64,000 nucleotides of DNA, from contig NZ_JAFMZQ010000001.1 of assembly GCF_024436415.1 (NCBI RefSeq), positions 1,364,001 to 1,428,000 on the forward strand, given 5' to 3'. The notes under the pieces are model-generated. The model was not told the DNA's origin. It saw only the letters and a list, made by a program, of their open reading frames with translations, and made no database searches. Shown piece by piece: positions 17,799-27,797 of the stretch (the first letter of the stretch is position 1; every line of letters starts with the position of its first letter). Made by a program: the position numbers and the translations under genes. This stretch comes from Pedobacter deserti. GTDB taxonomy: Bacteria > Bacteroidota > Bacteroidia > Sphingobacteriales > Sphingobacteriaceae.

Positions 17799-18791
17799 AT
17801 GGCAATCTTAGCTTTTCAAAAACCCGATAAGGTGATCATGCAGAAATCGACTGATTTCGACGGTACATTTGAATTTCGTCCATTAGAACCTGGTTTCGGT
17901 GTAACAATTGGTAATGCCTTGAGGAGAATCTTACTTTCTTCTTTGGAGGGTTATGCCATTACGAGCATTCGTTTTTCTGGCGTTTCTCATGAGTTTTCTA
18001 CTATCAAAGGTGTTGTTGAGGATCTTACTGAAATTATCCTGAACCTTAAGCAGGTTCGTTTTAAGAAGGTGGGTGATTCAGGTGATACAGAAAAGATATT
18101 TATTGTGATAAGCGCACAAGACCAGTTTCTTGCCGGCGATATCACGAGGTTCTCAAATAATTTCGAAGTGCTAAATCCTGATTTTGTAATATGCAATATG
18201 GAGAAGTCTGTAACTTTGGAAGTTGAGATGACGATTAACAAGGGCCGCGGTTATGTGCCGGCAGAAGAAAATAAGGTCAGTGATGCGGTTGTTGGGGTGA
18301 TTGCTATTGATTCTATCTTCACACCGATGAAGAACGTGAAGTATACGATCGAGAATTATCGTGTAGAACAAAAAACGGATTACGAAAAGTTAGTTTTAGA
18401 TATCTCCACCGATGGTTCTATCCATCCTGAAGAGGCACTCAAGGAGGCAGCTAAGATTTTAATTCAGCACTTTATGCTGTTCTCTGACGAGAATCTTGTT
18501 TTGGAGTCTCAGGCTAAGGAGGAAACCAAGGAAGTGGATGAAGAGATCCTACATATGCGTAAGATACTCAAGACTGAGCTGGTAGACTTAGATTTGTCTG
18601 TGAGAGCCCTTAACTGTTTGAAGGCCGCCGACATTAGAACCTTAGCGGATTTAGTCTCATATGATGTGGCTGACATGCTTAAGTTCAGGAATTTTGGCAA
18701 AAAATCTCTCACTGAAATTCAGGAACTCGTTAAGTCTAAGAGTTTGTCTTTCGGTATGAACCTGGCCAAATTCAAATTAGACGAGGAATAG
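17799..18791 (+). CDS. rpoA: RNA polymerase subunit alpha
   Basis: 330 residues. The N-terminal domain (residues 1-235) dimerises and nucleates core assembly; [20 protein letters not shown] is diagnostic. The C-terminal domain (about 260-330, [20 protein letters not shown]) contacts UP-element DNA and activators. Normal length. It is placed between rpsD and rplQ as in most bacteria. Confidence 0.98.
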   Translation: MAILAFQKPDKVIMQKSTDFDGTFEFRPLEPGFGVTIGNALRRILLSSLEGYAITSIRFSGVSHEFSTIKGVVEDLTEIILNLKQVRFKKVGDSGDTEKIFIVISAQDQFLAGDITRFSNNFEVLNPDFVICNMEKSVTLEVEMTINKGRGYVPAEENKVSDAVVGVIAIDSIFTPMKNVKYTIENYRVEQKTDYEKLVLDISTDGSIHPEEALKEAAKILIQHFMLFSDENLVLESQAKEETKEVDEEILHMRKILKTELVDLDLSVRALNCLKAADIRTLADLVSYDVADMLKFRNFGKKSLTEIQELVKSKSLSFGMNLAKFKLDEE

Positions 18792-18878
18792 GCTTTAAGT
18801 TAATTAACTATATTATAAATAGTGTATAATTCCCTCGTATTAGATTCAAAGAGACGGTATACGCTGAAACATTAAAAA

Positions 18879-19418
18879 ATGAGACACGGTAAAAAAGTAA
18901 ACCATTTAGGAAGAACAGATTCACATAGAAAGGCAATGCTGGCCAACATGGCTTCCTCGCTTATTAAACATAAAAGAATCACAACTACTTTGGCTAAAGC
19001 AAAGGCGTTGCGTACATATGTTGAGCCTATTATTACAAAGTCTAAAAATGATACTACGCATTCTCGTCGTGTAGTTTTTGGATATTTGCAAGACAAGGAA
19101 ACGGTGACTGAGTTATTCCGGGATGTTGCTGCTAAGGTTGCGAATCGCCCTGGGGGTTATACAAGGATCATTAAGCTAAATAATCGATTGGGTGACAATG
19201 CGGAAATGGCATTAATCGAACTTGTTGATTACAATGAAGTTTACGGTAAAGATACTGCGGTAGTTGAGAAGAAGACAACTAGACGTGGTAGAAGTAAAGC
19301 CAAGAAGTCTGAATCAGTTGCGAACGCCGTGGTTGCTGAAGCTTCGACAGAAGCTGCCGCAGCTGAAGCTGACGAGACTAAGGACTCTGAAAATACAAAT
19401 GAGAACAAAGGAGAATAG
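18879..19418 (+). CDS. rplQ: 50S ribosomal protein L17 with Ala/Glu-rich extension
   Basis: 179 residues; the standard fold occupies about 1-120 ([20 protein letters not shown] to [13 protein letters not shown]). The remaining 55-60 residues form a basic linker ([14 protein letters not shown]) and an acidic, Ala-rich tail ending NTNENKGE. L17 surrounds the tunnel exit. It is the last gene of the cluster; a terminator follows. Confidence 0.97.
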   Translation: MRHGKKVNHLGRTDSHRKAMLANMASSLIKHKRITTTLAKAKALRTYVEPIITKSKNDTTHSRRVVFGYLQDKETVTELFRDVAAKVANRPGGYTRIIKLNNRLGDNAEMALIELVDYNEVYGKDTAVVEKKTTRRGRSKAKKSESVANAVVAEASTEAAAAEADETKDSENTNENKGE

Positions 19419-19437
19419 GAGATATTCTATTCTAAAG

Positions 19438-19470
19438 ATGCCCCATTCTTTTGAGTGGGGCATTTTTTTT
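19438..19470 (+). terminator. Intrinsic terminator of the ribosomal supercluster
   Basis: ATGCCCCA (19438-19445) pairs with TGGGGCAT (19456-19463), with inner pairs closing a TTTT loop, followed by eight T. Classical form. Confidence 0.93.
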
Positions 19471-19475
19471 ATGTT

Positions 19476-19483
19476 TAGTTTTG
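19476..19483 (+). promoter_or_regulatory. Promoter -7 element of the methyltransferase gene
   Basis: TAGTTTTG matches TAnnTTTG; TTTG at 19450-19453, inside the terminator loop, is 22 bases upstream. It lies 18 bases before ATG 19502. Confidence 0.5.
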
Positions 19484-19501
19484 CAGGAAATGTGTTTGCA
19501 G

Positions 19502-20692
19502 ATGATTGATCCCGAAATATTTGAAGAGTTCCGTATAAGAATTGACCAGGTTGTTGCTAGTGGGGCTTTCGTGAAGGCTTCCTTGGGTAATTACCATGGG
19601 ATAGAGCCTGAGTTAAAAAAAATTTATATCCGGCCAGTTTTAATTAAGGGTCATAAGATGTTGGCGTTTACATATCGCTATAAAACCAGGGATATATTCA
19701 AGAATTTTTTTGTTGACGAGGGCATAGCGCTGTTGGAGCAGTTTGTAGTTAGTGGATTTCGGATATGCACTGTTTTAAGCACTTCTGGCGAGTTTGTATT
19801 GGAGGTGAATAAGAAGGGAAAGGTTTCTTTGCGTGAGTCGCAGACTGACCTCACCCGGCAGGTTAGTCTTAGCCATGACCGTTTTAAAAAGCGGTTGATT
19901 GAATCTGGCCCGAATCAGCTATATCTAACACAGTTAGGGCTTACAGATAAGTCAGGCAAGGTTCTCAAATCAGGGCAGGATAAGTATAGGCAGATTAACA
20001 GATATATAGAGATACTTGATAGTTTGGTGTGTTCTGTGCCTTCTGGATCTATAAAGCATGTCTGTGACATGGGTTCGGGCAAGGGATATCTTACTTTTGC
20101 TTTATATGACTATCTTATTAATGTGCGCAAGCTGGATGTTAGTGTCACGGGAGTTGAATACAGAGCCGATCTTGTAGCCTTATGTAATAATATAGCTGAG
20201 AAGGCTTCCTTTGATAAATTGAGGTTTGTGAAGGGCACGATTGCTGAGTTCTCTTCTGACTCAGTTGACCTTTTAATAGCGTTGCATGCCTGCGACACGG
20301 CGACCGATGATGCGATAATAAAAGGTATAAGGTGTGGGGCTCAACTGGTTGTTGTAGCACCCTGTTGCCATAAGCAGGTCCGCAGACAGATGGAGAAGGT
20401 TAAGGTCCGAAATCATCTGTCACCCCTGACCAGGCATGGGGTCTTTATGGATCGGCAGTCAGAGATGTTAACAGATGCTATCCGGGTTCTTATTTTGGAA
20501 TATTTTGGATATAGAGTTAAAGTTATAGAGTTTATCTCTGACGTTCATACACCTAAGAATGTGTTGATTGCAGGCGTGAAAGGGAATGTATCCGTAGCTC
20601 GTAAGGCTGCTATTTTAGAAGATTTGACAGCACTTAAGAGATACTTCGGCATTACTGAACACTATTTGGAAAGGGCATTTCTGCAGCAATAG
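19502..20692 (+). CDS. SAM-dependent methyltransferase (Methyltransf_32-like)
   Basis: 396 residues from ATG 19502; the longer in-frame reading from 19451 begins inside the terminator and is rejected. Residues 1-175 form an N-domain of unknown role. The C-terminal part carries a class I Rossmann methyltransferase: motif I HVCDMGSGKGYLTFALYDYL near 195-215, then IALHACDTATDDAI near 260 and VVVAPCCHKQ near 285. The HACDTATD and PCCH signatures are those of the Methyltransf_32 group, which includes Trm13-type tRNA 2'-O-methyltransferases and METTL25/GSTCD relatives. An RNA substrate is plausible but not shown. Confidence 0.85.
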   Translation: MIDPEIFEEFRIRIDQVVASGAFVKASLGNYHGIEPELKKIYIRPVLIKGHKMLAFTYRYKTRDIFKNFFVDEGIALLEQFVVSGFRICTVLSTSGEFVLEVNKKGKVSLRESQTDLTRQVSLSHDRFKKRLIESGPNQLYLTQLGLTDKSGKVLKSGQDKYRQINRYIEILDSLVCSVPSGSIKHVCDMGSGKGYLTFALYDYLINVRKLDVSVTGVEYRADLVALCNNIAEKASFDKLRFVKGTIAEFSSDSVDLLIALHACDTATDDAIIKGIRCGAQLVVVAPCCHKQVRRQMEKVKVRNHLSPLTRHGVFMDRQSEMLTDAIRVLILEYFGYRVKVIEFISDVHTPKNVLIAGVKGNVSVARKAAILEDLTALKRYFGITEHYLERAFLQQ

Positions 20693-20760
20693 CTGTCATC
20701 CTGTCATATATCAACGTGTTTGCAAATAGCTGCGCTAGGTTCATGCCGTTCCCGTGCCCT

Positions 20761-20775
20761 TTTTGTCTGACAAAA
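20761..20775. promoter_or_regulatory. Dyad upstream of dnaK
   Basis: TTTTGTC-T-GACAAAA, perfect seven-base arms, 67 bases before ATG 20843. It is nested within GTGCC (20754-20758) and GGCAC (20783-20787). A tandem CTGTCAT repeat lies near 20693-20707. Candidate operator or heat-shock control site, by position only. Confidence 0.4.
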
Positions 20776-20842
20776 GTCTATTGGCACATTGCTTGTTATT
20801 ATCTGGCAAACAAAGATTTCTAACATTAAAGATATAATTAGG

Positions 20843-22762
20843 ATGTCAAAGATTATTGGTATAGACTTAGGAACAACAAATTCTTGTGTTTCTGTGATGG
20901 AGGGGAATGAACCTGTTGTGATCGCCAACAGTGAAGGTAAAAGAACTACGCCTTCAATTGTGGCTTTTGCAGAAAATGGCGAGCGTAAAGTAGGGGAGCC
21001 GGCAAAACGGCAGGCTATAACGAACCCAACTAAGACGATTTCCTCTATAAAGCGTTTTATGGGGAGCAGTTTTGCTGAGGTTACAAAGGAAGCTACACGA
21101 GTTCCTTATAAACTTGTTAAAGGAGATAACAATACTCCCAGAGTTGAGATTGACGACCGGAAATATACTCCTCAGGAGATATCCGCAATGATTCTGCAGA
21201 AGATGAAAAAAACGGCCGAGGATTTCCTAGGTCAGGAGGTCTCTGAAGCTGTAATCACTGTGCCAGCATATTTTAATGATGCCCAAAGGCAAGCCACTAA
21301 GGAAGCGGGAGAAATCGCTGGGTTGAATGTGAAGCGTATTATTAATGAACCAACTGCGGCTGCATTGGCTTATGGTCTTGATAAGGCGCATAAGGACATG
21401 AAGATTGTTGTGTTTGACTGTGGTGGTGGTACACATGATGTGTCAGTTTTGGAATTAGGCGATGGCGTTTTTGAAGTAAAATCTACCGACGGAGATACGC
21501 ATTTGGGTGGAGACGACTTTGATCATGTGATCATTGAATGGCTGGCAGAAGAATTTAAGACTGAAAACGGAATGGATCTTCATCAGGACCCGATGGCGCT
21601 TCAGCGCTTGAAGGAAGCTGCTGAAAAGGCTAAAATTGAACTTTCCAGCACAACTACAACTGAGATCAACTTACCTTATATTACTGCCGATGCGACAGGG
21701 CCGAAACATTTGGTGCGGTCGTTAAGCCGCGCAAAATTTGAGCAATTGGCTTCAGATCTTGTAAATCGTACGATCGAACCATGTAAATCGGCTTTAAAAA
21801 ATGCTGGCTTGAAAACCAGTGATATAGATGAGATTATATTAGTTGGTGGTTCGACACGTATTCCTGCTATTCAAGACGCTGTAAAGGCGTTCTTCGGGAA
21901 AGAGCCGTCTAAGGGTGTGAATCCTGATGAGGTTGTGGCAATCGGTGCAGCAATTCAGGGAGGGGTTCTTACGGGAGAAGTAAAAGACGTTTTGCTTCTT
22001 GATGTTACGCCGCTATCATTAGGTATCGAAACTATGGGTGGTGTGATGACTAAGCTCATTGAAGCCAACACTACTATTCCGTCTAAGAAAGCGGAAACGT
22101 TCTCAACAGCTGCAGATAATCAGCCATCGGTGGAAATACATATTCTTCAGGGCGAGCGTCCAATGGCAGCTCAAAACCGGACCATTGGTAGGTTTATCTT
22201 GGATGGTATTCCACCTGCGCCTAGGGGAGTTCCACAGATTGAGGTTGCTTTCGATATAGATGCAAACGGTATTTTACATGTTAGCGCAAAAGATAAGGCA
22301 ACTGGAAAGGAACAAAAGATACGTATCGAGGCGTCCTCCGGATTGACTGATGAGGAAATCAAACGTATGAAGGAGGAGGCAGAAAGAAATGCAGAATCTG
22401 ATAAAGCTGCCAAAGAAGAAGCAGAGAAAATTAACAGTGCGGATGCATTGATTTTCTCCACAGAGAAGCAGCTTAAAGAGTTCGGCGATAAACTGTCTGC
22501 GGATAAAAAGTCGACCATCGAAGCTGGTCTACAAAAGCTGAAGGATGCTCATGCTGCCAGAAACTTCGCAGATATCGATTCTGCCCAACAAGAACTTCAG
22601 GCAGCTTGGAATGCCGCTTCGGAAGAAATGTATAAGGCAGGTCAGGAACCTGGTGCTCCGGCCGGAGATTCGGCGTCTGGTCAGCCACAGGATGGCGCAG
22701 GCAACGGAGGTGATAATGTTACTGATGTTGATTTCGAAGAAGTTAAAGACGATAAAAAGTAA
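20843..22762 (+). CDS. dnaK: Molecular chaperone DnaK (Hsp70)
   Basis: 639 residues from ATG 20843 (upstream in-frame codons rejected because Hsp70 begins [16 protein letters not shown]). ATPase domain about 1-385, linker [17 protein letters not shown], substrate-binding domain to about 500, helical lid and a Gly/Gln-rich tail ending [14 protein letters not shown]-driven folding of cytoplasmic proteins with DnaJ and GrpE, neither of which is encoded nearby. The phosphate-2 motif reads DCGGGTHD where E. coli has DLGGGTFD; the catalytic glycines and aspartates are kept. Monocistronic, ending in a terminator. Confidence 0.98.
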   Translation: MSKIIGIDLGTTNSCVSVMEGNEPVVIANSEGKRTTPSIVAFAENGERKVGEPAKRQAITNPTKTISSIKRFMGSSFAEVTKEATRVPYKLVKGDNNTPRVEIDDRKYTPQEISAMILQKMKKTAEDFLGQEVSEAVITVPAYFNDAQRQATKEAGEIAGLNVKRIINEPTAAALAYGLDKAHKDMKIVVFDCGGGTHDVSVLELGDGVFEVKSTDGDTHLGGDDFDHVIIEWLAEEFKTENGMDLHQDPMALQRLKEAAEKAKIELSSTTTTEINLPYITADATGPKHLVRSLSRAKFEQLASDLVNRTIEPCKSALKNAGLKTSDIDEIILVGGSTRIPAIQDAVKAFFGKEPSKGVNPDEVVAIGAAIQGGVLTGEVKDVLLLDVTPLSLGIETMGGVMTKLIEANTTIPSKKAETFSTAADNQPSVEIHILQGERPMAAQNRTIGRFILDGIPPAPRGVPQIEVAFDIDANGILHVSAKDKATGKEQKIRIEASSGLTDEEIKRMKEEAERNAESDKAAKEEAEKINSADALIFSTEKQLKEFGDKLSADKKSTIEAGLQKLKDAHAARNFADIDSAQQELQAAWNAASEEMYKAGQEPGAPAGDSASGQPQDGAGNGGDNVTDVDFEEVKDDKK

Positions 22763-22764
22763 TC

Positions 22765-22800
22765 AAAAAAAGCCCCAGGATATTCCCGGGGCTTTTTTTT
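22765..22800. terminator. Bidirectional terminator between dnaK and the nucleotidyltransferase gene
   Basis: A-run, AGCCCC (22771-22776), inner GGA/TCC pairs, GGGGCT (22788-22793), T-run. Works for dnaK on plus and for the convergent gene ending at 22814 on minus. Confidence 0.92.
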
Positions 22801-22813
22801 GTAAACGCTCTTT

Positions 22814-23713
22814 TTAGTTCCAGAGACTTTCCGGGTATGTGCCCTCGCTTATTAAAGCATTGATGCTGTCCTGCACAAATGGCTTATCTTCTTTATAAGT
22901 TACGCCAAACCACTGGCTGTCTGTGGGAATTACCTTAAAACTTGCCTGGCCTGACTTGACTAACGTTTCTCCAATCAATGGAATAAAAAATTCCGCTTTA
23001 GGTTTGTCCTTATTCTCAAGCGCAAAGGTTCTGAACATATTCTCCGTGTACGGGAAAACGGCGGGCGTAAATCCCCAGAAATTCATAGAGACAGGGGTTT
23101 CATAACTCAGAGGATGCTCTACCTCATTCTCCAGATAAACGATCGTGTTCTCTTTTTTATATACTTGGGTCCGTTCAGTAATATCTTCAAGGAACCCTGC
23201 TTCATTGGTTTTGCATACGCCGCGCGACACCGATCCGAATTCAGAAAGCGTTTTACCAATCTGATATCCGACAATGGCATACCTCTGATCATCCGTTTCA
23301 GCTGTAAGAAAATGGGCCATTTTTTCGAATGCGTCAAAGCCGTAGAAATCATCAGCATTGATAACGCAAAACGGTTCTTTTACAACCTTTCTTCCAGAAA
23401 GAATGGCATGAGCAGTTCCCCAGGGTTTCTCACGAGGTATTTCTTCTTCAATTCCGAATTGCTTCAAGTCGAAATTCTGGAACACATAGTCCACCTCTAT
23501 CCTGTCCTTCAATTTGGGATCAAAGATTGATTTAAAGTTTTCGTGGAATTCCTCCTTTATAATAAAAACAACCTTACCAAAACCGGCTCTGATTGCGTCA
23601 AAAATTGAGTAGTCTATAATTGTTTCTCCATTGGGGCCGAAGCCATCTATCTGCTTCATGCTTCCGTACCGGCTTGCCATTCCGGCTGCCAGTATTAGTA
23701 AAGTTGGTTTCAT
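22814..23713 (-). CDS. Sugar-phosphate nucleotidyltransferase family protein
   Basis: 299 residues. GT-A fold NTP_transferase with the nucleotide-binding start LLILAAGMASRYGSMKQIDG, phosphate-loop features GPNGETIIDYSI and metal-binding VINADDFYGFDAF near residue 120. Such enzymes join NTP and sugar-1-phosphate (UTP-glucose-1-phosphate and relatives). The atypical AAGMASRYGSMKQ signature marks a subgroup often left without a defined substrate. Last gene of a minus-strand run with the M42 peptidase (34-base gap) and the carboxyltransferase. Confidence 0.85.
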   Translation of the reverse strand: MKPTLLILAAGMASRYGSMKQIDGFGPNGETIIDYSIFDAIRAGFGKVVFIIKEEFHENFKSIFDPKLKDRIEVDYVFQNFDLKQFGIEEEIPREKPWGTAHAILSGRKVVKEPFCVINADDFYGFDAFEKMAHFLTAETDDQRYAIVGYQIGKTLSEFGSVSRGVCKTNEAGFLEDITERTQVYKKENTIVYLENEVEHPLSYETPVSMNFWGFTPAVFPYTENMFRTFALENKDKPKAEFFIPLIGETLVKSGQASFKVIPTDSQWFGVTYKEDKPFVQDSINALISEGTYPESLWN

Positions 23714-23747
23714 TTGTTAAATTTATTTTAATGTGCTCAGGCTTGTA

Positions 23748-24863
23748 CTATTTACCGTAGGTGAAGTCATGATTGTTCTGGATGTTTAATAGTGAATGAT
23801 AAATCAAACTGATCACGTTATCTACGTCTTCTTTATGGATCATTTCTACCGTCGTGTGCATATATCTCAGCGGTAATGATATAAGTGCCGACGGAACACC
23901 TCCGTTAGAATACGCAAATGCGTCCGTATCGGTGCCTGTAGATCTTGACGAGGCCTGGCGTTGGAAAGGTATGCTGTTTTCCTGAGCTGTTTTGATCAGG
24001 AGCTTATTTAGATTCGTTTGTACAGCCGGTGCATATGAAACAACCGGACCTTTTCCGCAAGCTAAGTCGCCCTGGGTAATTTTATTAATCATAGGGGTAG
24101 AGGTGTCGTGCGTTACGTCTGTAACGATAGCGACATTAGGCTTGATACGTTGAGCAATCATTTCTGCGCCGCGCAAACCAATTTCTTCCTGTACCGAGTT
24201 GACGATATAGAGTCCGAAAGGCAAGTCCTTTTTATTCTCCTTGAGCAAACGAGCTACCTCAGCAATCATGAAACCGCCCGCTCTGTTATCAAGCGCCCTT
24301 CCTACGTAATACCTGTCATTGAGCACCATAAACTCGTCCTCATAGGTTATCACACAGCCTACATGAATTCCCAATTGTTCGACTTCCTCTCTTGAGGTAC
24401 ATCCGCAATCGAGAAAAATGTTTTTTAATGCTGGAGCTTCCTCTTTTTCACCATTGCGGGTATGTATTGCAGGCCAACCGAATACGGCTTTTACCAATCC
24501 CTTTTCTGTATGGATGTTTACGCGCTTTGATGGCGCTATCTGATGATCAGAACCACCATTTCTTATTACATATATCAATCCTTCAGCGGTAATATAGTTC
24601 ACAAACCATGATATCTCGTCTGCGTGGGCCTCAATTACAACCTTGAAGTCGGCTTTAGGGTTTATCACACCGACGGCAGTTCCGTAGCTGTCTATAAAAC
24701 TTTCGTCGACGTATGGCGCGAGGTAATCTAACCATAGTTTCTGACCTGGGTATTCAAATCCGGTTGGAGATGGGTTATTGATATAATTTTCAAAAAATTT
24801 TAACGATTCATCAGTCACTACTGATAAGTGTTTCGGTTTTTCTTCATCTTTCATTTTGTTCAT
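23748..24863 (-). CDS. M42 family metallopeptidase (glutamyl aminopeptidase-like)
   Basis: 371 residues. Cytosolic tetrahedral aminopeptidase (TET/PepA type) with two metal ions. The ligand pattern is visible: VIEAHADEI (His), GRALDNRAGG (bridging Asp), VQEEIGLRGA (catalytic Glu and ligand Glu), VTDVTHDT (Asp) and LRYMHTTVEM (His). Probably trims peptides released by proteases; a few family members were named endoglucanase without good reason. The start at 24863 could also be Met four codons in. Likely co-transcribed with the upstream carboxyltransferase (25-base gap). Confidence 0.92.
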   Translation of the reverse strand: MNKMKDEEKPKHLSVVTDESLKFFENYINNPSPTGFEYPGQKLWLDYLAPYVDESFIDSYGTAVGVINPKADFKVVIEAHADEISWFVNYITAEGLIYVIRNGGSDHQIAPSKRVNIHTEKGLVKAVFGWPAIHTRNGEKEEAPALKNIFLDCGCTSREEVEQLGIHVGCVITYEDEFMVLNDRYYVGRALDNRAGGFMIAEVARLLKENKKDLPFGLYIVNSVQEEIGLRGAEMIAQRIKPNVAIVTDVTHDTSTPMINKITQGDLACGKGPVVSYAPAVQTNLNKLLIKTAQENSIPFQRQASSRSTGTDTDAFAYSNGGVPSALISLPLRYMHTTVEMIHKEDVDNVISLIYHSLLNIQNNHDFTYGK

Positions 24864-24888
24864 TTTATAGGTGTCTTCAAGAATGTAA

Positions 24889-26430
24889 CTATAATGGAAT
24901 ATTTCCGTGTTTTTTTCGCGGAAGGTTTACTGTTTTGTTTTCAAGCATTTTAAAACCTTTGATCAGTTTCAAGCGGGTTTCAGAAGGTTCAATTACTTCG
25001 TCTACAAACCCACGTTCCGCGGCTCTGTAAGGGTTAGCAAAGATATCGGAATATAGCCGTTCTTTTTCTAACCATTTTTCCTCCGGAGATTCAGCTGTAG
25101 AAATTTCTCTCTTGAATATAATTTCGGCTGCGCCTTTTGCTCCCATCACAGCAATTTCGGCACTCGGCCAAGCATAATTCAGATCAGCACCAATATGCTT
25201 CGAGTTCATTACATCATAAGCACCACCGTAAGCCTTTCTGGTAATTACGGTTATTCTAGGAACAGTAGCTTCGCTAAAAGCGTAAAGCAGTTTAGCCCCG
25301 TTTGTGATGATACCGTTCCATTCCTGATCAGTCCCTGGCAGGAAGCCAGGAACATCTTCTAACACGAGAAGCGGAATGTTAAAACAGTCGCAGAACCTTA
25401 CGAACCGCGCAGCTTTGACTGATGCACTATTGTCTAAAACCCCGGCTAAATATGCGGGCTGGTTTGCCACGATGCCCATACTTCTTCCTGCGAGTCTGGC
25501 GAAACCCACGACGATATTCTCCGCATAGTTTTTGTGTACCTCCAAAAAGCTGTCAGGGTCAACCAGCTCATCAACAATTTCCCTGACATCATACGGTTGG
25601 TTAACACTTTCAGGCATAAGACCATTAAGGGCCTCGCGGCGCTCGTCGTTCGCGATGTATTCTAAGACGGGGGGTAAATCTTCACAATTTTGAGGGATGT
25701 AACTTAAAACCCGCTTAAGATACCCTATAGCTTCCATTTCGTTGCCACAAGCGAAGTGGGTAACGCCGGATTTGGTAGCATGAGTAGAAGCTCCGCCCAG
25801 CTCTTCAGACGTCACTTCTTCGTGAGTAACGGTTTTCACTACATTTGGCCCAGTCACAAACATATAGGATGTCTGTTCAACCATGAATATGAAGTCCGTA
25901 ATTGCAGGCGAATAGACTGCTCCTCCAGCGCAGGGCCCCATGATGGCCGATAACTGTGGCACGACCCCGGATGCCTGTACATTTCTGTAAAAGATGTCGG
26001 CATATCCGCCTAGGGAAACCACGCCCTCTTGAATCCGTGCGCCACCGCTGTCATTCAAGCCGATAAGAGGTGCACCATTCTTCATGGCCATGTCCATAAG
26101 TTTGCAGATCTTCTCTGCATGGGTTTCAGACAGCGACCCGCCAAATACCGTAAAATCCTGTGAAAACACATATACCAATCTTCCCGATATAGTTCCATAT
26201 CCCGTAACTACACCATCGCCGAGATACTTTTCGCGGTCCATCCCAAAATCAGCGCTACGATGTGTCACGAACATACCGATCTCCTCGAAAGTATTTTCAT
26301 CCAGCAAAAAATGAATGCGTTCACGTGCCGTCAGCTTGCCCTTTCGGTGTTGGTTCTCGATTCTTGCAGTGCCACCCCCCTGAAGCGCCAAAGCCCGTTT
26401 CTGCCCTAATTCCTCAATCTTATTTTGCAT
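24889..26430 (-). CDS. Acyl-CoA carboxylase, carboxyltransferase beta subunit (propionyl-CoA type)
   Basis: 513 residues, the normal length of biotin-dependent acyl-CoA carboxyltransferase beta chains. Both crotonase-like halves are present; diagnostic stretches are [15 protein letters not shown] (first oxyanion hole), [36 protein letters not shown] and [14 protein letters not shown] (second oxyanion hole). It transfers carboxyl from carboxybiotin to propionyl- or a related acyl-CoA, feeding the methylmalonyl-CoA route. No biotin carboxylase or carrier gene is in the window, so the partners must lie elsewhere. First gene of the minus-strand three-gene run. Confidence 0.93.
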   Translation of the reverse strand: MQNKIEELGQKRALALQGGGTARIENQHRKGKLTARERIHFLLDENTFEEIGMFVTHRSADFGMDREKYLGDGVVTGYGTISGRLVYVFSQDFTVFGGSLSETHAEKICKLMDMAMKNGAPLIGLNDSGGARIQEGVVSLGGYADIFYRNVQASGVVPQLSAIMGPCAGGAVYSPAITDFIFMVEQTSYMFVTGPNVVKTVTHEEVTSEELGGASTHATKSGVTHFACGNEMEAIGYLKRVLSYIPQNCEDLPPVLEYIANDERREALNGLMPESVNQPYDVREIVDELVDPDSFLEVHKNYAENIVVGFARLAGRSMGIVANQPAYLAGVLDNSASVKAARFVRFCDCFNIPLLVLEDVPGFLPGTDQEWNGIITNGAKLLYAFSEATVPRITVITRKAYGGAYDVMNSKHIGADLNYAWPSAEIAVMGAKGAAEIIFKREISTAESPEEKWLEKERLYSDIFANPYRAAERGFVDEVIEPSETRLKLIKGFKMLENKTVNLPRKKHGNIPL

Positions 26431-26477
26431 TTCAAATAATTCGTGGTTAGAAAATTTATGTTAAACCTTAAATGCAT

Positions 26478-26485
26478 TACTTTTG
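26478..26485 (+). promoter_or_regulatory. Promoter -7 element of the Porin O/P gene
   Basis: TACTTTTG followed by C matches TAnnTTTG, 30 bases before ATG 26516. Confidence 0.6.
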
Positions 26486-26515
26486 CAGGCCAAGTTAACT
26501 TAATATCAAGAATTG

Positions 26516-27706
26516 ATGAAATTTAGAGCGTTAGTATTATTATTTAGTTTATTATCCTTCGCAGGCCAGCTAAAAGCGCAAGGCGAAGGTGACGAAAAGC
26601 CGATGAAGTTTAACGGCATGGAATTTAAATCCGCGGACTCGCTTTTCTACATCAATTTCAGGTTCCGTATGCAGAACAGGGTAGGCTACTATAGCAATGC
26701 CCCTAAAGAGTTGGGCGTTAGCGAGTGGGACGCCAGAGTGAGACGGCTGAGGCTAAGAGGCGATGGATATATTCTGGGAAAGCAACTTGGCTATAGCTTT
26801 CAGTTATCGTTCTCGCGGGGCGATCAGGATATCGACAACACCGGAATTTCAAATATTGTGAGAGACGCGGTGATATTCTACAACTTCAGCGACAGATTTT
26901 ATATTGCTTTTGGTCAGAACAAGCTTCCCGGTAACAGGCAGCGTGTGAACTCTTCAGGGCAGCTACAGTTTGCAGAACGTTCAATTGTTAACTCCGCACT
27001 TACCATCGACCGCGACTTCGGAATTAAGGCCTATTACAATAATTTTATAGGCAACGCAGTATATCACATCAAAGGGGCAATAAGCACCGGCGAGGGAAGG
27101 TCCGTAAATACGACCGACAAGGGCTTAGCTTATACAGGCAGAGTCGAATTTTTACCTTTCGGCAATTTTAAAAACGGGGGAGATTATTCGGAGGGGGATT
27201 TAGAAAGAGAGGAAAAGCCAAAGCTGAGCATCGCGGGTGGTTATTCTTTTAATAAGGCGACAACGAATACTGGCGGACAACTTGGCGAAGACCTTTTCTC
27301 GCCGGTTGACATGGGAACTCTTATGCTGGATGCCATATTCAAATACCAGGGCTGGGCTTTCTCGGTTGAGCATATGAACCGTCAGGTTGATAACCCTTTA
27401 ACGTTCAACGATGATGACGAACTAAGTTATGCATTCGAAGGTAGCGGTACCAACTATCAGGGCTCGTACGTTTTCAGAAACAATGTTGAGACTGCCTTCA
27501 GATATTCAAATCTAAAGCCTTCTCAGGATATCGCTATCTACAGAAATCGCCGCGAAGTTCTTGAACTTGGACTCAGCAAATATCTGAGAGGGCACAAAGT
27601 GAAAGCCCAGTTGAATATCAATTACAATGTTGATGATAACAACTTCAGTTTCTCAAATCAGGATAATAATTGGGGCGCAATATTTCAGATTGAACTGGGG
27701 ATTTAA
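26516..27706 (+). CDS. Phosphate-selective porin O/P family outer-membrane protein
   Basis: 396 residues from ATG 26516 (an in-frame TTG precedes it). Signal peptide MKFRALVLLFSLLSFAGQLKAQ, then an all-beta chain with alternating strands: YINFRFRMQNRVGYYS, LGYSFQLSFSRGDQD, FYIAFGQNKLPGNRQR and NVETAFRYSNLKPSQD. It ends in an aromatic/hydrophobic strand (AIFQIELGI), as expected for a BAM-assembled barrel. FGQNKLPGNRQR with ERSIVNSALTIDRDFG is typical of the OprO/OprP fold. The solute specificity in this phylum is not known. Confidence 0.87.
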   Translation: MKFRALVLLFSLLSFAGQLKAQGEGDEKPMKFNGMEFKSADSLFYINFRFRMQNRVGYYSNAPKELGVSEWDARVRRLRLRGDGYILGKQLGYSFQLSFSRGDQDIDNTGISNIVRDAVIFYNFSDRFYIAFGQNKLPGNRQRVNSSGQLQFAERSIVNSALTIDRDFGIKAYYNNFIGNAVYHIKGAISTGEGRSVNTTDKGLAYTGRVEFLPFGNFKNGGDYSEGDLEREEKPKLSIAGGYSFNKATTNTGGQLGEDLFSPVDMGTLMLDAIFKYQGWAFSVEHMNRQVDNPLTFNDDDELSYAFEGSGTNYQGSYVFRNNVETAFRYSNLKPSQDIAIYRNRREVLELGLSKYLRGHKVKAQLNINYNVDDNNFSFSNQDNNWGAIFQIELGI

Positions 27707-27748
27707 CTAAAACCGGTCGTGCCGTTACAAATATTTTACAGCGAAATG

Positions 27749-27779
27749 TTGAATTAGTAATTTACAGAAACTATTTTTG
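27749..27779 (+). promoter_or_regulatory. Promoter of the small exported protein and SulP/CA genes
   Basis: TTG (27749-27751), 20-base spacer, TATTTTTG (27772-27779): close to the full Bacteroidota consensus. It supports ATG 27798 and excludes the TTG at 27777, which lies inside the -7 element. Confidence 0.72.
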
Positions 27780-27797
27780 GAAAGTCGCAAGAGAAAT

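Noticed and set aside
18798..18809. Palindrome AGTTAATTAACT between rpoA and rplQ
   Set aside because: Pure A/T core with little stability; kept only as a note beside the stronger hairpins of the cluster.
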